Assembly: GCF_017353515.1 (NCBI RefSeq)
Contig: NZ_JAFMPY010000010.1
Span: 1 to 64,000 of the forward strand
DNA: 64,000 nucleotides
Direction: 5' to 3'
Source of the DNA: Jiella sonneratiae
GTDB taxonomy: Bacteria > Pseudomonadota > Alphaproteobacteria > Rhizobiales > Rhizobiaceae
This document shows, one piece after another, positions 25,756 to 34,336 of this stretch. Numbering within the stretch: position 1 is the first letter of the stretch; every line of letters starts with the position of its first letter. The notes below the pieces were generated by a model. The model searched no databases. It had not been told where the DNA came from and worked only from the letters and a program-made list of their open reading frames with translations. A program made the position numbers and the translations under genes.

Positions 25756-26541
25756 CTACGCCGTCCGGCGGCGCAGGGCCCATTCGGCGAGCAGGGCCGT
25801 CGAGGTGACGACGATGAGGAGCGTGCTGACCGCGGCGATGGTCGGTTCGACCTGCAGCATGAGGCTGTTCCACATGCGCACCGGCAGCGTTTCGGCCCTG
25901 ATGCCCGCAAGGAACAGCGAGATCACCAGTTCGTCGAACGACGTCAGGAAGGCAAACAGCAGCGAGGAAATGATGGCCGGCGCGGTCAACGGCAGCACCA
26001 CCCGGTGGAAGACGCCGAACCGGTTGCATCCGCAGATCATGGCGGCCCGCTCGAGATTGACGTCGACGGTCTTCAGCGCCGATTGCAGAATGATGAGGAC
26101 GACGGGCAGCGCGATGACCGAATGGGCAAGCGCGATCCATGGCCTGACGCCGATCATCCCGAACCTTGCCGACAGGAAGTAGAGCGCGACCGCCGTGACC
26201 ACGTGCGGAACGATCAGCGGCATCAGAAGCAGCGCCGTGATGACCCGCCGGAAGGGCATGTTTCCGCGGATCATGCCGTAGGCCGCCAGGAACGCCAGCG
26301 CTGTCGAGCAGATGCAGGTGATGGCGGCGACGAGCACCGAGTTCCACAGCGCCATGGTCCATCGGGCATTGCCGAGAAACCGCTCGTACCACTCCAGCGA
26401 ATAGAGTTCCGGCGGGAACTTGAGATAGGCGTCGCCGCTGAAGGAGACCACCGCGACGATGACGATCGGGGCGAGCATCACCGCGCAGAGCAACACGACG
26501 ATCGCCCCGAGGACGGCTTTCCTGATCGAGAACCCGCCCAT
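25756..26541 (-). CDS. Polyamine/opine-type ABC permease (PotC-like)
   Basis: Inner-membrane permease of 261 residues with six helices and an EAA loop (LERAAMICGCNRFGVFHRVV). The ATG at 26541 overlaps the stop of the PotB-like gene. Last gene of the importer operon that starts with the binding protein at 29524. Confidence 0.9.
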   Translation of the reverse strand: MGGFSIRKAVLGAIVVLLCAVMLAPIVIVAVVSFSGDAYLKFPPELYSLEWYERFLGNARWTMALWNSVLVAAITCICSTALAFLAAYGMIRGNMPFRRVITALLLMPLIVPHVVTAVALYFLSARFGMIGVRPWIALAHSVIALPVVLIILQSALKTVDVNLERAAMICGCNRFGVFHRVVLPLTAPAIISSLLFAFLTSFDELVISLFLAGIRAETLPVRMWNSLMLQVEPTIAAVSTLLIVVTSTALLAEWALRRRTA

Positions 26542-27380
26542 CAGAAGCCCTCGGCGCCGGACTGGTCGTTGAAGCGGGAATAGATGCTGTAGAGCGCCAG
26601 CGTGATCGCCAGGAGCACGATCGTCATCAGTGCCGCCGCCGGCCAGTTCTGCGAAAGCTCGATCTCCCGTTCGATCAGCATGGCCATCATCATGTCGCTC
26701 GGCCCGCCCATCAGCGCGGGCGTGATGAAATAGCCGATCGCCAGGATGAAGACGATCAGGCAGCCGGCCAGAACGCCATGCATGGTGAGCGGCAGGAACA
26801 CCCGGCGGAAAACTTCGAAGGGTCTCGCCCCCATCCCTTCGGCTGCCTGAAGGAGGCGCATGTCGACGGCCTTCATGGCCGCGTAGAGGGTGAGGACCAT
26901 GTAAGGAAGCAGCACGTAGGTCATGCCGATGATCACGCCCGTCCGGTTGTAGAGCAGTGCCAGCGGCTGATCGATCAGGCCGAGGGAGAGCAGCATGTCG
27001 TTGACGATGCCCCTGCGGCCGAGCAGCACCATCCATGCATAGGTCCTGACGATGATGCTGGTGAAATAGGGCAGGACGATACACACGAGCACGAGCGTGA
27101 ACGCCGCGCCCTTCAGCCGGGACAGCGCGAACGACATGGGATAGCCCAGCAGCAGGGCGAAAAGCGTCACCGTCAGCGCGATGACGTTGGTGTTTAGGAT
27201 CGTCTTGACGATGGCCGTCGAGCCGAGGGTTCTCTGGGTTTCGCCCCAGATTTCAGAGGCGCCCCCGAGGCTCGCCAGCGACCCCGCGATGAACCAGACG
27301 ATCGGGACGAGGAAAAGCGCCGACAAGAGAGCCAGTGCCGGCGCCAGCAGCAACCATTGCGACAGTCGTCCAAGCGGCAT
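26541..27380 (-). CDS. Polyamine/opine-type ABC permease (PotB-like)
   Basis: A 279-residue permease with the typical N-terminal helix (LSQWLLLAPALALLSALFLV), six hydrophobic segments and an EAA loop (LQAAEGMGARPFEVFRRVFL). It starts 3 bp after the ATPase gene and forms the pore with the PotC-like subunit. Confidence 0.9.
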   Translation of the reverse strand: MPLGRLSQWLLLAPALALLSALFLVPIVWFIAGSLASLGGASEIWGETQRTLGSTAIVKTILNTNVIALTVTLFALLLGYPMSFALSRLKGAAFTLVLVCIVLPYFTSIIVRTYAWMVLLGRRGIVNDMLLSLGLIDQPLALLYNRTGVIIGMTYVLLPYMVLTLYAAMKAVDMRLLQAAEGMGARPFEVFRRVFLPLTMHGVLAGCLIVFILAIGYFITPALMGGPSDMMMAMLIEREIELSQNWPAAALMTIVLLAITLALYSIYSRFNDQSGAEGF

Positions 27381-27383
27381 CGC

Positions 27384-28439
27384 TCAGCCCTCCAGCACGT
27401 GGCACGCCGACGGCAACCAGCTCACCTGCACGAGGTCGCCTGCCTTCGGCATCACCAGTCTGTCGCTGTTGGCGGTGTCGCAGACGATATCGACCTCGTC
27501 GTCGACGGCGATCTCGGTGCGCACGACGTTGCCGAGAAAGGCGACGCTGCGGATTTTTCCCGGCAGAAAATTGCCGTCGACCGGTTCACCCGCGCTGGAA
27601 AGGCGGATCTTTTCCGGACGAACGAAGATCTTGCCCGTTGCCAGCTGCGAACGGTCTTTCTCGACCCTCAGCGCATTGCCGCCCGGTCCCCTCAGTATTC
27701 CATCCAAGCGCTTCACCGGCACGAGATTGGCTTCGCCGAGAAACCGGGCAACGAAGACGCTCTCTGGATGTTCGTAGACGTCGCGCGGCGCCCCCAACTG
27801 GGCGATCCGCCCGTTCTCCATGATGGCGATCCGGTCGGACATGGTCAGCGCCTCTTCCTGATCGTGCGTCACATAGATCACGGTCATGCCGAGGCGGCTC
27901 GATATCTCCTTGATTTCCATCTGCATCTGGTAACGCAGGTTCTTGTCCAGCGCTCCGAGCGGCTCGTCCATCAAGATGATCTCGGGCTGAGCCACGATCG
28001 CCCTGGCGAGCGCCACCCGCTGTTGCTGGCCGCCCGAAAGCTGCTTTCCGTAGCGCGTCTCGAAGCCTGTGAGGCGGACCATCTCCATGGCCTGTCTCAC
28101 CCGCTTTTCGACCTCGTCCTTCGGCAGCCGGCGAACGGTCAGCGGGAATGCGACGTTGTTGAAGACGTCGAGATGCGGGAAGATCGCATAATTCTGGAAC
28201 ACCATGCCGAGCTTCCGGTCGCGCGGCGGCAGGCGGGTGACATCCTTCGCACCGAAGAGAATGCGCCCGCTATCGGCCGTGACGAAGCCCGCGATCATGG
28301 AAAGGGTGGTGGTCTTGCCCGACCCCGAGGGGCCGAGCAAGCTGAGAAATTCACCCTGTGCAATGTCCATGGAAATGGAACGAACGACGGTTTCCGATCC
28401 GTAGGACTTCGTGAGCTTCTCCAGTGTCACGCTCGACAT
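27384..28439 (-). CDS. ABC ATPase, PotA type
   Basis: A 351-residue ATPase with Walker A GPSGSGKTT (36-44), signature LSGGQQQ, Walker B IILMDEPLGALD and a C-terminal TOBE domain with VRPEKIRLS. The ATG at 28439 lies 8 bp after the binding-protein stop, so the genes are coupled. PotA-type systems carry polyamines, opines, amino acids or iron. The flanking DadA/RidA/M24 genes favour an amine or amino-acid derivative. Confidence 0.9.
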   Translation of the reverse strand: MSSVTLEKLTKSYGSETVVRSISMDIAQGEFLSLLGPSGSGKTTTLSMIAGFVTADSGRILFGAKDVTRLPPRDRKLGMVFQNYAIFPHLDVFNNVAFPLTVRRLPKDEVEKRVRQAMEMVRLTGFETRYGKQLSGGQQQRVALARAIVAQPEIILMDEPLGALDKNLRYQMQMEIKEISSRLGMTVIYVTHDQEEALTMSDRIAIMENGRIAQLGAPRDVYEHPESVFVARFLGEANLVPVKRLDGILRGPGGNALRVEKDRSQLATGKIFVRPEKIRLSSAGEPVDGNFLPGKIRSVAFLGNVVRTEIAVDDEVDIVCDTANSDRLVMPKAGDLVQVSWLPSACHVLEG

Positions 28440-28447
28440 CGCGCGGC

Positions 28448-29524
28448 CTACCCCAGGATCCAGCTCGACCAGCGCTTGTTGATCGCGTCGCGGTTGTCTT
28501 CCCACCAGGCGACGTTCTGGACGAAGGCCTTGTCCCGCGTGGCGGGGTTGCCGGGCATCTGCTCGACGATCTTGGGGTCGATCAGATCGAAGGCCTTGGT
28601 GTTCGACGGGCTGTAGCGCAAGGCCGCGCCGTAGCCGGCCTGCACGGAAGGCTGCATCATGAAGTCGATCAGCTGCTGGGCTTCGGCGACGTTGGGCGAA
28701 TCTTTGAAGATCGCGACCTGCTGAAGCTGCAGCATGTGCTGGTTCCAGGTGAAGGACAGCGGTGCGCCCTTGTCCATGACGGCCTGCAGACGACCGTTCC
28801 AGATGCTGCCGGTGACGACTTCCGCATCGGTCATGAGCTGCGCGGACAAGGCGCCCGTATCCCAGAAACGGGTGATGGCCGGACGAATGCGCGACAGGGA
28901 CTTGAAGGCCCGATCGACATCGAGCGGATAGAGATCCTTCAAGGCGACCCCGTCCGCAATCAGCGCGAATTCGAGGTTCGGCGTGCCGGTTGCCATGTCG
29001 GCCAGCATTCGTGGCCCGGGAAATTTCTCCGCATCCCAGAAATCCGGCCAGTTGTCCGGATGCGCATCGCCCTTGAAGGTGTCCGTATTGTAGGCGAGCA
29101 CGGTCGCATAGGCGAAGTCCGTGACGCGGAACTCAGATTTGTATTCTTCGGTGATGTTCTCCGGCTTGGAGAGTTTCCAGCTGCCGTAGTCGATGGGTGT
29201 CAGAGCGCCTTTGCGCTCGAGCTGAATGAGGGGGCCTTCGCCCGTGTCGATCAGGTCGAGTTCGACATTGCCGGACTCGAACATCGCAAGCAGTTTCGCC
29301 ACGGTCGCGGCCACCGGAACGACGGTGATGCCCGTCGCCTCGGTGAAGGGGTCGTAGACGTTCTTGCGCATGATCTCGTCGTAGACACCGCCGGGTGTGC
29401 GCACGATCACCTGTCCCGCCGCAAGCGCCTTGCCCTTCAGGACATAGGGCGCGGCAAGCAGCGTCGCGCCGCCCACCAGGAACTGGCGCCGCGAGCTTCG
29501 CATTCCTTTCAGGCTCATGGTCAT
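28448..29524 (-). CDS. Extracellular solute-binding protein, PotD/opine type
   Basis: A 358-residue periplasmic receptor. Starting at ATG 29524 gives a Tat-like signal (SSRRQFLVGGATLLAAP) that ends near KALAAG. The mature protein has the PotD-like family-1 fold, with ANLEF-type segments and TDFAYATVLAYNTD. An ATG six bases further in is an alternative start. It sits between the catabolic genes upstream (DadA, RidA, M24) and the ABC membrane genes downstream. Confidence 0.88.
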   Translation of the reverse strand: MTMSLKGMRSSRRQFLVGGATLLAAPYVLKGKALAAGQVIVRTPGGVYDEIMRKNVYDPFTEATGITVVPVAATVAKLLAMFESGNVELDLIDTGEGPLIQLERKGALTPIDYGSWKLSKPENITEEYKSEFRVTDFAYATVLAYNTDTFKGDAHPDNWPDFWDAEKFPGPRMLADMATGTPNLEFALIADGVALKDLYPLDVDRAFKSLSRIRPAITRFWDTGALSAQLMTDAEVVTGSIWNGRLQAVMDKGAPLSFTWNQHMLQLQQVAIFKDSPNVAEAQQLIDFMMQPSVQAGYGAALRYSPSNTKAFDLIDPKIVEQMPGNPATRDKAFVQNVAWWEDNRDAINKRWSSWILG

Positions 29525-29585
29525 GATCGTCTTCCCTGTTGCTTGAGTGCTGGTTGGGTTTTGTCGGGACGCTGCAGCGGGATGC

Positions 29586-29671
29586 GATGAAACGCGCTCG
29601 TCATCCCGCTCTATCTTCCTGTTTGCGCATGATCTTTTCCGAAATCCGGTTCGCATTTTCCGGAATCGTCC
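29586..29671 (+). repeat. Dispersed palindromic intergenic repeat, copy 1
   Basis: Contains GCATGATCTTTTCCGAAATC, then CGGTTCGCATTTTCCGGAAT, preceded by a conserved GATGAAACGCGCTCGTCATC-like lead. The same roughly 90-bp unit recurs at 53412 (inverted) and 57327. This copy is more diverged in its right half. It ends 1 bp from the dadA-like stop codon. Confidence 0.7.
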
Positions 29672-29672
29672 C

Positions 29673-30938
29673 CTAGGCACCGAAGCGTGCCGGCGCGTAT
29701 GGCGTGGCATCGACGGCGGGCTTGCGCCCGACCGCGAGCTCGGCAACGATCTGCCCGCTGAGCGGCGCGCCGGTCAGGCCGTAATGTCCGTGGCCGAAAC
29801 AGAGCATCAGGCCGGGATGGGCCCTGACCGGGCCGATGACGGGCAGGCTGTCGGGCATCGAGGGACGGAAGCCCATCCAGATTTTCGGCTTTCCGCTCTT
29901 CATGTCGGGAAAGAGCGTCCTGGCCTTGCGCCACAGAACTTCCGCGCGCTGCTCGTTCGGCGGCGCGTCGAGGCCGGCGATCTCCACGGTTCCCGCAAGA
30001 CGGATGCCGCCCTCCATCGGGGTCATGCCGAAGTGTCTGGACTTCTGCAGGATCGGATAGGGCAGGGCGATGGAGGGATCGGGAAGCATGGCGTGATAGC
30101 CGCGCTCCGTCTCCAGCGGCAGACTGATCCCGAGCGGCTCGAGAAGACGGCCGGAAAAGGCGCCCGCGGCGACGACGACCCGCGGCGCGCGGTGGTTGCC
30201 GTTGTTGGTCATCACCAGCCAGTCCGGCCGGTCGGCCCGCCGCTCGGGGATCAGCTTCATGACCCGTTCGTGGACGAGTGTACCGCCCTCTTCGACGAAG
30301 ATCTGCGCCAGCGTTTCGACGAGACGCGCCGGATTCACGGTGAAGCCGTTGCCGTCGACCAGCGTCGCGCGGCGGACCTTCGTGTCGATGCCGGGCATCA
30401 AATCCTGCAGCTCGTCGATCGGAACGGACTTGACCGCAATGCCGAATCTGGCGCGAAGCTCGTTCTCGATCCGCGTCGCCTCGCTTTGCTCCTCGGTGTC
30501 CCACAGGTGCATGACCCCGTTCGGACGGATGAGACCGGCATAGCGGTTTCCCCCCAACAGCTTCTCCCAGCCGTCGAATGCGTCCTTGTGCAGGTGGTGA
30601 AGGGCGAGGGCATGGAGCGGCACCTGGCTGCGCCGGCCGGCCACGATCCAGCGCAAGAGCCATGGCAGGGCCTTCAGAAAGTAGGACGGCTGGACGCGCA
30701 GCGGTCCCAGCGGATCGAGCAGCCACTTCGGCACCTGCTTCAGCATGCCCGGCAGCGCCATCGGCATGAAGGAGGCCGGCGAGATCAGGCCGGCATTGCC
30801 GAAGGACGCGCCCCCCGGAGAGGGCAAGGGATCGATCAGGGCGACCTTCTGCCCGAGGCGGAGCAGATGGATGCCAGCGGAGAGGCCTATGACGCCGCCA
30901 CCGACCACGATGGCGTCGATACCGTCCAGATCGTCCAT
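29673..30938 (-). CDS. FAD-dependent D-amino acid dehydrogenase-like oxidoreductase (DadA family)
   Basis: A 421-residue DAO-fold flavoenzyme with the dinucleotide-binding GGGVIG (13-18), the FGNAGLISP segment after beta-2, and a C-terminal GHGHYGLTGAP FAD motif. It oxidises an amine or D-amino acid to the imine, transferring electrons to the quinone pool. It starts 1 bp after RidA, which removes reactive enamine/imine products, so the pair fits mechanistically. The substrate is presumably released by the M24-family enzyme or imported directly. Confidence 0.85.
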   Translation of the reverse strand: MDDLDGIDAIVVGGGVIGLSAGIHLLRLGQKVALIDPLPSPGGASFGNAGLISPASFMPMALPGMLKQVPKWLLDPLGPLRVQPSYFLKALPWLLRWIVAGRRSQVPLHALALHHLHKDAFDGWEKLLGGNRYAGLIRPNGVMHLWDTEEQSEATRIENELRARFGIAVKSVPIDELQDLMPGIDTKVRRATLVDGNGFTVNPARLVETLAQIFVEEGGTLVHERVMKLIPERRADRPDWLVMTNNGNHRAPRVVVAAGAFSGRLLEPLGISLPLETERGYHAMLPDPSIALPYPILQKSRHFGMTPMEGGIRLAGTVEIAGLDAPPNEQRAEVLWRKARTLFPDMKSGKPKIWMGFRPSMPDSLPVIGPVRAHPGLMLCFGHGHYGLTGAPLSGQIVAELAVGRKPAVDATPYAPARFGA

Positions 30939-30939
30939 C

Positions 30940-31323
30940 TCAGGCCTCTTCGATCCAGGCTATCGCCGTCAGTTCGATGCGCATGCCCGGCGCGAGGAGC
31001 TCCTTCGCCACGACGGTCGCGCGGCACGGATAGGGTGCGGAGAAATATTCGCGCCAGACGGCGTTCATGGCCGGGGCGTCGGCGCCGTCGATCAGGTAAA
31101 CCTGGGCTTGCATGACGTCGGCGATCGAACCACCCGCGGCCGCGAGCCCCATTGTCAGATTGTCCAGCGTCCGCCGGGTCTGGACCGTGATGTCGCCGTC
31201 GACGACCTTGCCGGTTTCGGGGTCTTTCGGAATCTGCGCCGTCAGCACCAGCGGCCCCTTGCGCACCATTCCGTTCACCGGTGCGGCCGATGCGGCCACG
31301 CCGGTATTCACGACGTCAAACAT
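30940..31323 (-). CDS. RidA-family enamine/imine deaminase
   Basis: A 127-residue trimeric RidA/YjgF-type protein that hydrolyses 2-aminoacrylate-like enamines and imines. The key Arg is R101 (PCRATVVAK) and the conserved Glu is E117 (RIELTAIA). It overlaps the M24 gene by 8 bp at its 5' end and precedes dadA by 1 bp. The tight coupling to an imine-forming flavoenzyme supports a detoxifying or product-hydrolysing role. Confidence 0.88.
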   Translation of the reverse strand: MFDVVNTGVAASAAPVNGMVRKGPLVLTAQIPKDPETGKVVDGDITVQTRRTLDNLTMGLAAAGGSIADVMQAQVYLIDGADAPAMNAVWREYFSAPYPCRATVVAKELLAPGMRIELTAIAWIEEA

Positions 31324-32536
31324 CCAACTCTCCTGGGGAGTTTACGATAAGCCGCCTCGGAAAGCGGGTGAGCCGCTCCGCAGCTTCGGCGGTAACCAAG
31401 ACCGTCTCGCTCATCGACGCGCCGCCTGCCGACGCGTAGATGTGAAAGACCATGTTTTCCTCGAAGACCCAGTCGGCCTCGGGGTGCAGCATCCGGGTGA
31501 AATCGCTGGTGCGCGGAACCTGCGGGGCATAAAGGCCGAGCGTGTAGCCCGTGATGTTGTCGTAGCTGTCGCGAAGGCCCGACTTCAGCATTCCGTCGCG
31601 CATGACGGCATCCACCTGCCGGGCCGGCACGCCCGGTCTGATGGCCGCAATCTGCTCGTCCTGGAGGAGAGCCAGCGTTTCCGACGCTCTCGCCAGCCCC
31701 GGCTTCTCCGGACCGATGGCGACGCAGCGCATGAGCCGGGCGCTGTAGCCGGCAAAACGCGGAATGAGCTCGACATGAACCGTATCGCCGCGGGCGAGCG
31801 GTTCGCCGCTCGGCGCGGCATGAAGGAAATTCCAGCCCTTGCCGCTCGAAATCGGCCCCGGCAGGCAGGCATCTCCGCCAAGCTCGACATATCGGGACAT
31901 CGCGATGCGCTGGACGTCCCGGTGCGAATTGCCCGGCACGCAGACTGCGGCGACATCGGCCATCGTCTTGTCGGCGATCGATGCCGCGCGGCGCAGATAG
32001 CCGATTTCGAGCGGCGATTTGATCAGGCGCAACTCGTTCACGATCGCGCCGGTGTCGACGATCCGCGCGTCCGGCAGATGCTTTCGCATCTCCTCGAGCC
32101 GGCTGGGCGAAAGGCAATAGGAGTTGAAATCCGCGCCGATCGTCGCCCTGCCGAGACCGCGGTCGCCGATCGCCTCGCCCAACGGCACCATCGGGCTTTC
32201 CCAATCGCGGAACGTGCGCACGTCCCTGATCCAGGTGGCTTCGCGGCATGGCTCGGCGTCGAGCGCACGGATGACGTAGAAGGGCTCGCCCACAAGGGGA
32301 ATTCCGACGCAGCGCCAACGGTTGAGGGACGTGCCGTAACCGGAGATCCAGCTTATCGCCTCGATTTCGTCCAGGATGGCGATCTCGACGCCGCTATCGG
32401 CCATCCGGGCCCGCAGCCGCGCCACCCGGCCGGCAAATTCAGGTGCCGGCGCCGAGGATGACGATGCGCAAAGCTTCGCCGCCGAGAGCGCTGCATCGGC
32501 TGCAGCGCCCTCCACAAAGGTGTGAGGACTTGTCAT
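31316..32536 (-). CDS. M24-family (creatinase/ectoine hydrolase-like) enzyme lacking metal ligands
   Basis: A 406-residue pita-bread-fold protein; start at ATG 32536. An N-terminal creatinase-N domain is followed by the catalytic fold. The positions of the aminopeptidase metal Asp residues are altered: VHVELIPRF where the first Asp is expected and SARLMR in place of SDxTR. GHGxG is replaced by GYTLGLYAP, while FEENM and MSETVLVT keep the two Glu. This pattern fits metal-independent creatinase and ectoine-hydrolase relatives that cleave C-N bonds in small osmolytes. It is the first gene of the leftward operon and divergent from a LysR gene. Confidence 0.8.
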   Translation of the reverse strand: MTSPHTFVEGAAADAALSAAKLCASSSSAPAPEFAGRVARLRARMADSGVEIAILDEIEAISWISGYGTSLNRWRCVGIPLVGEPFYVIRALDAEPCREATWIRDVRTFRDWESPMVPLGEAIGDRGLGRATIGADFNSYCLSPSRLEEMRKHLPDARIVDTGAIVNELRLIKSPLEIGYLRRAASIADKTMADVAAVCVPGNSHRDVQRIAMSRYVELGGDACLPGPISSGKGWNFLHAAPSGEPLARGDTVHVELIPRFAGYSARLMRCVAIGPEKPGLARASETLALLQDEQIAAIRPGVPARQVDAVMRDGMLKSGLRDSYDNITGYTLGLYAPQVPRTSDFTRMLHPEADWVFEENMVFHIYASAGGASMSETVLVTAEAAERLTRFPRRLIVNSPGELDV

Positions 32537-32904
32537 TGGGACCACGGATGCGATTTCGGCGCTTGGTGGCGCCCGAATACCCGACAAGTGTCCCGAGTCC
32601 GTCAGATTTTGTCTATCCCCACATCGGTTATGATGATTTAACTCCGGTTATGGGCTTGGGGGCGTCGCGCCGTGCCGGCACGATGCGGTCGTCACGCCCG
32701 TCGGGCCGGCCATCGGGCGCGTTGCGCCCGATGGCCGAAGAAGAAGGGACGCGGCTGACGCATCGAATCCGAACGACGTGCTTTCGAAGGGCCGATGCCG
32801 ATCGCGGGCGGATGCCGTGACGTCCGGGTTTCGTCGAAGTCGGATGACTCCAGCCCGTTCGACCGACCCGGCGGACGGGCCGACGTGCTAACAAGGCTTG
32901 TCAA
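32537..32904. promoter_or_regulatory. Divergent regulatory region between M24 and LysR genes
   Basis: No gene. It contains a near-perfect AT-richer stretch (32606-32650) likely to hold the leftward promoter, and a 13-bp perfect stem hairpin at 32708-32736. The LysR binding site should lie here, but I could not single out one convincing T-N11-A box. Confidence 0.45.
32708..32736. promoter_or_regulatory. Strong perfect hairpin in the divergent region
   Basis: GGCCATCGGGCGC (32708-32720) and GCGCCCGATGGCC (32724-32736) pair perfectly around a GTT loop. There is no U-tract in either direction. It could be an operator with dyad symmetry, an RNA structure in the lysR leader, or a transcription-pausing element. 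Confidence 0.5.
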
Positions 32905-33867
32905 TTGCCGCATTCAGCTTCGGGTTCTTCCGCTTCCAGACCGTCGGACAGCAACGAGCGAAAGGTCCGGCATCGTCACCTCGAGGTCTTCCGCGCGGTG
33001 ATGCGTTCGGGAAGCATCACGGGCGCATCCCGTCTCCTGGGAATGTCCCAGCCCGGCGTCAGCAAGTTGATCGCTCAGACCGAGGAACGCTGCGGCTTCC
33101 AACTGTTCGACCGCGTGCAGGGACGGCTGCAGCCGACCGATCGCGCCCGGCGCCTCTTCGACGAGGCCGAGCGCCTGTTCGTCGGCATGGAGGAAATCAA
33201 TCGTCTGGTCGGCCGCATGGGCGACGACGGGCCGTCCCGCACGGTCATCACCGCAGTGCCGATCATCGCGCAGCAGATCCTGCCGAGGGCAATCGCCCAG
33301 TGGCTTCAAACGGCCGAGACCCGGCCCTTCGTGACGACGCGCGATGCCGGCGGTGTCGTCGCGCTGGTGGCGGCACGCAATGCGGATATCGGCGTCACGA
33401 CGAGTTTCAGGCGATTACCGGGTATGCGAAGCCAGCTGATCGCCCGCAACGAGGCGATGTGCGCCCTCCATGAGGATCATCCGCTGGCCCGCAAAGCCGC
33501 CTTGAAGCCGGAGGACTTTCACGGCGTCCCGTTCATTTCGCTTTCGCGCCACGAAGGACAGCAGGAAAAGTTCGACAAGATCTTCGCCGAAGCCGGCGTG
33601 GACTTGAACGAAGTCGCCGAAATGCCCCTGATGCTCGGCGCCGCAGCCATGGCGCATGCCCGGATAGGCGTGACCTTCGCGGACTATTTTTCCGCCCAGC
33701 CGTGGCTCGACAAAGGCCTCGTCCTGCGTCCCTTCAAGCCCCGGGCGCAGTTCGAATACCATGCGATCTGGACGGAAAACCTGTATCGCGGCCGTGAAGT
33801 CCACGCCCTGGTCGCCGCGCTCCTGTCGGTATGCCGGGACCTCATAGCGGACGCGAAGCGGGCTTAG
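32905..33867 (+). CDS. LysR-family transcriptional regulator
   Basis: A 320-residue regulator with an N-terminal winged HTH (GASRLLGMSQPGVSKLIAQT) and a LysR substrate-binding domain. The only in-frame start ahead of the HTH is TTG 32905, giving a 21-residue lead. It is divergent from the M24/RidA/DadA/ABC operon and is its likely activator. The stop codon TAG straddles the left end of a MITE-like insertion. The sequence right of the element shows that the uninterrupted gene would have had the same stop. Confidence 0.85.
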   Translation: MPHSASGSSASRPSDSNERKVRHRHLEVFRAVMRSGSITGASRLLGMSQPGVSKLIAQTEERCGFQLFDRVQGRLQPTDRARRLFDEAERLFVGMEEINRLVGRMGDDGPSRTVITAVPIIAQQILPRAIAQWLQTAETRPFVTTRDAGGVVALVAARNADIGVTTSFRRLPGMRSQLIARNEAMCALHEDHPLARKAALKPEDFHGVPFISLSRHEGQQEKFDKIFAEAGVDLNEVAEMPLMLGAAAMAHARIGVTFADYFSAQPWLDKGLVLRPFKPRAQFEYHAIWTENLYRGREVHALVAALLSVCRDLIADAKRA

Positions 33868-34028
33868 AGCCCGTCCGGAAAGTCACTCGGGTCGGCTTGG
33901 CGGCGCTTTTCGCCGCTCGCTTCGTTGCCGATCCTCGCCGATGCCGCCGGCATCGACTGCGTTCGGCGCCTGGCGAGACAACGAAAATCCCTCGCCAATC
34001 CTCAACCGGGGACTACCCGGACGGGCTC
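33867..34028. mobile_element. 162-bp MITE-like element with 12-bp terminal inverted repeats
   Basis: GAGCCCGTCCGG (33867-33878) and CCGGACGGGCTC (34017-34028) are perfect inverted repeats. They are flanked by a direct TTA duplication (33864-33866 and 34029-34031). TNA target duplications and GAGCCC-type ends fit the IS427 group of IS5 elements. There is no coding capacity inside. It would move only with a transposase supplied from elsewhere in the genome. Confidence 0.75.
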
Positions 34029-34031
34029 TTA

Positions 34032-34336
34032 GGATGGCCGCGGCCCCGTCGCGGAGGCGCTGTCGCGAATTTCGGCTGGTGGTCGGCCGGTGGATGGAGT
34101 TCGACATTTGCCGAGCGGTCTTCGCGTGGCGGCCTTTCCGCAGGACATCATTCTCCTCCGTCGTCGTCCGGAACCGGCGCTATTCGCTGGGCTGCGGCGA
34201 CCTCGAAGCAACGATGCCCGATCCGATCTCCGTTTCTTCGCAGCCCTCGCGACCTCCGTCGTTCATGCGTGGCGCCGACCGTTCGGTCCGCTCTTTCAGG
34301 CGCCAGCCGGAAGAGGCCCGCCCTCCAAAGCCTGCA
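34032..34336. other. Intergenic region between convergent genes, nothing recognised
   Basis: Between the MITE-like element and the tetR stop. Short frames on both strands are Arg/Ser/Pro-rich shadows. No hairpin with a U-tract and no domain was recognised. Confidence 0.4.
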
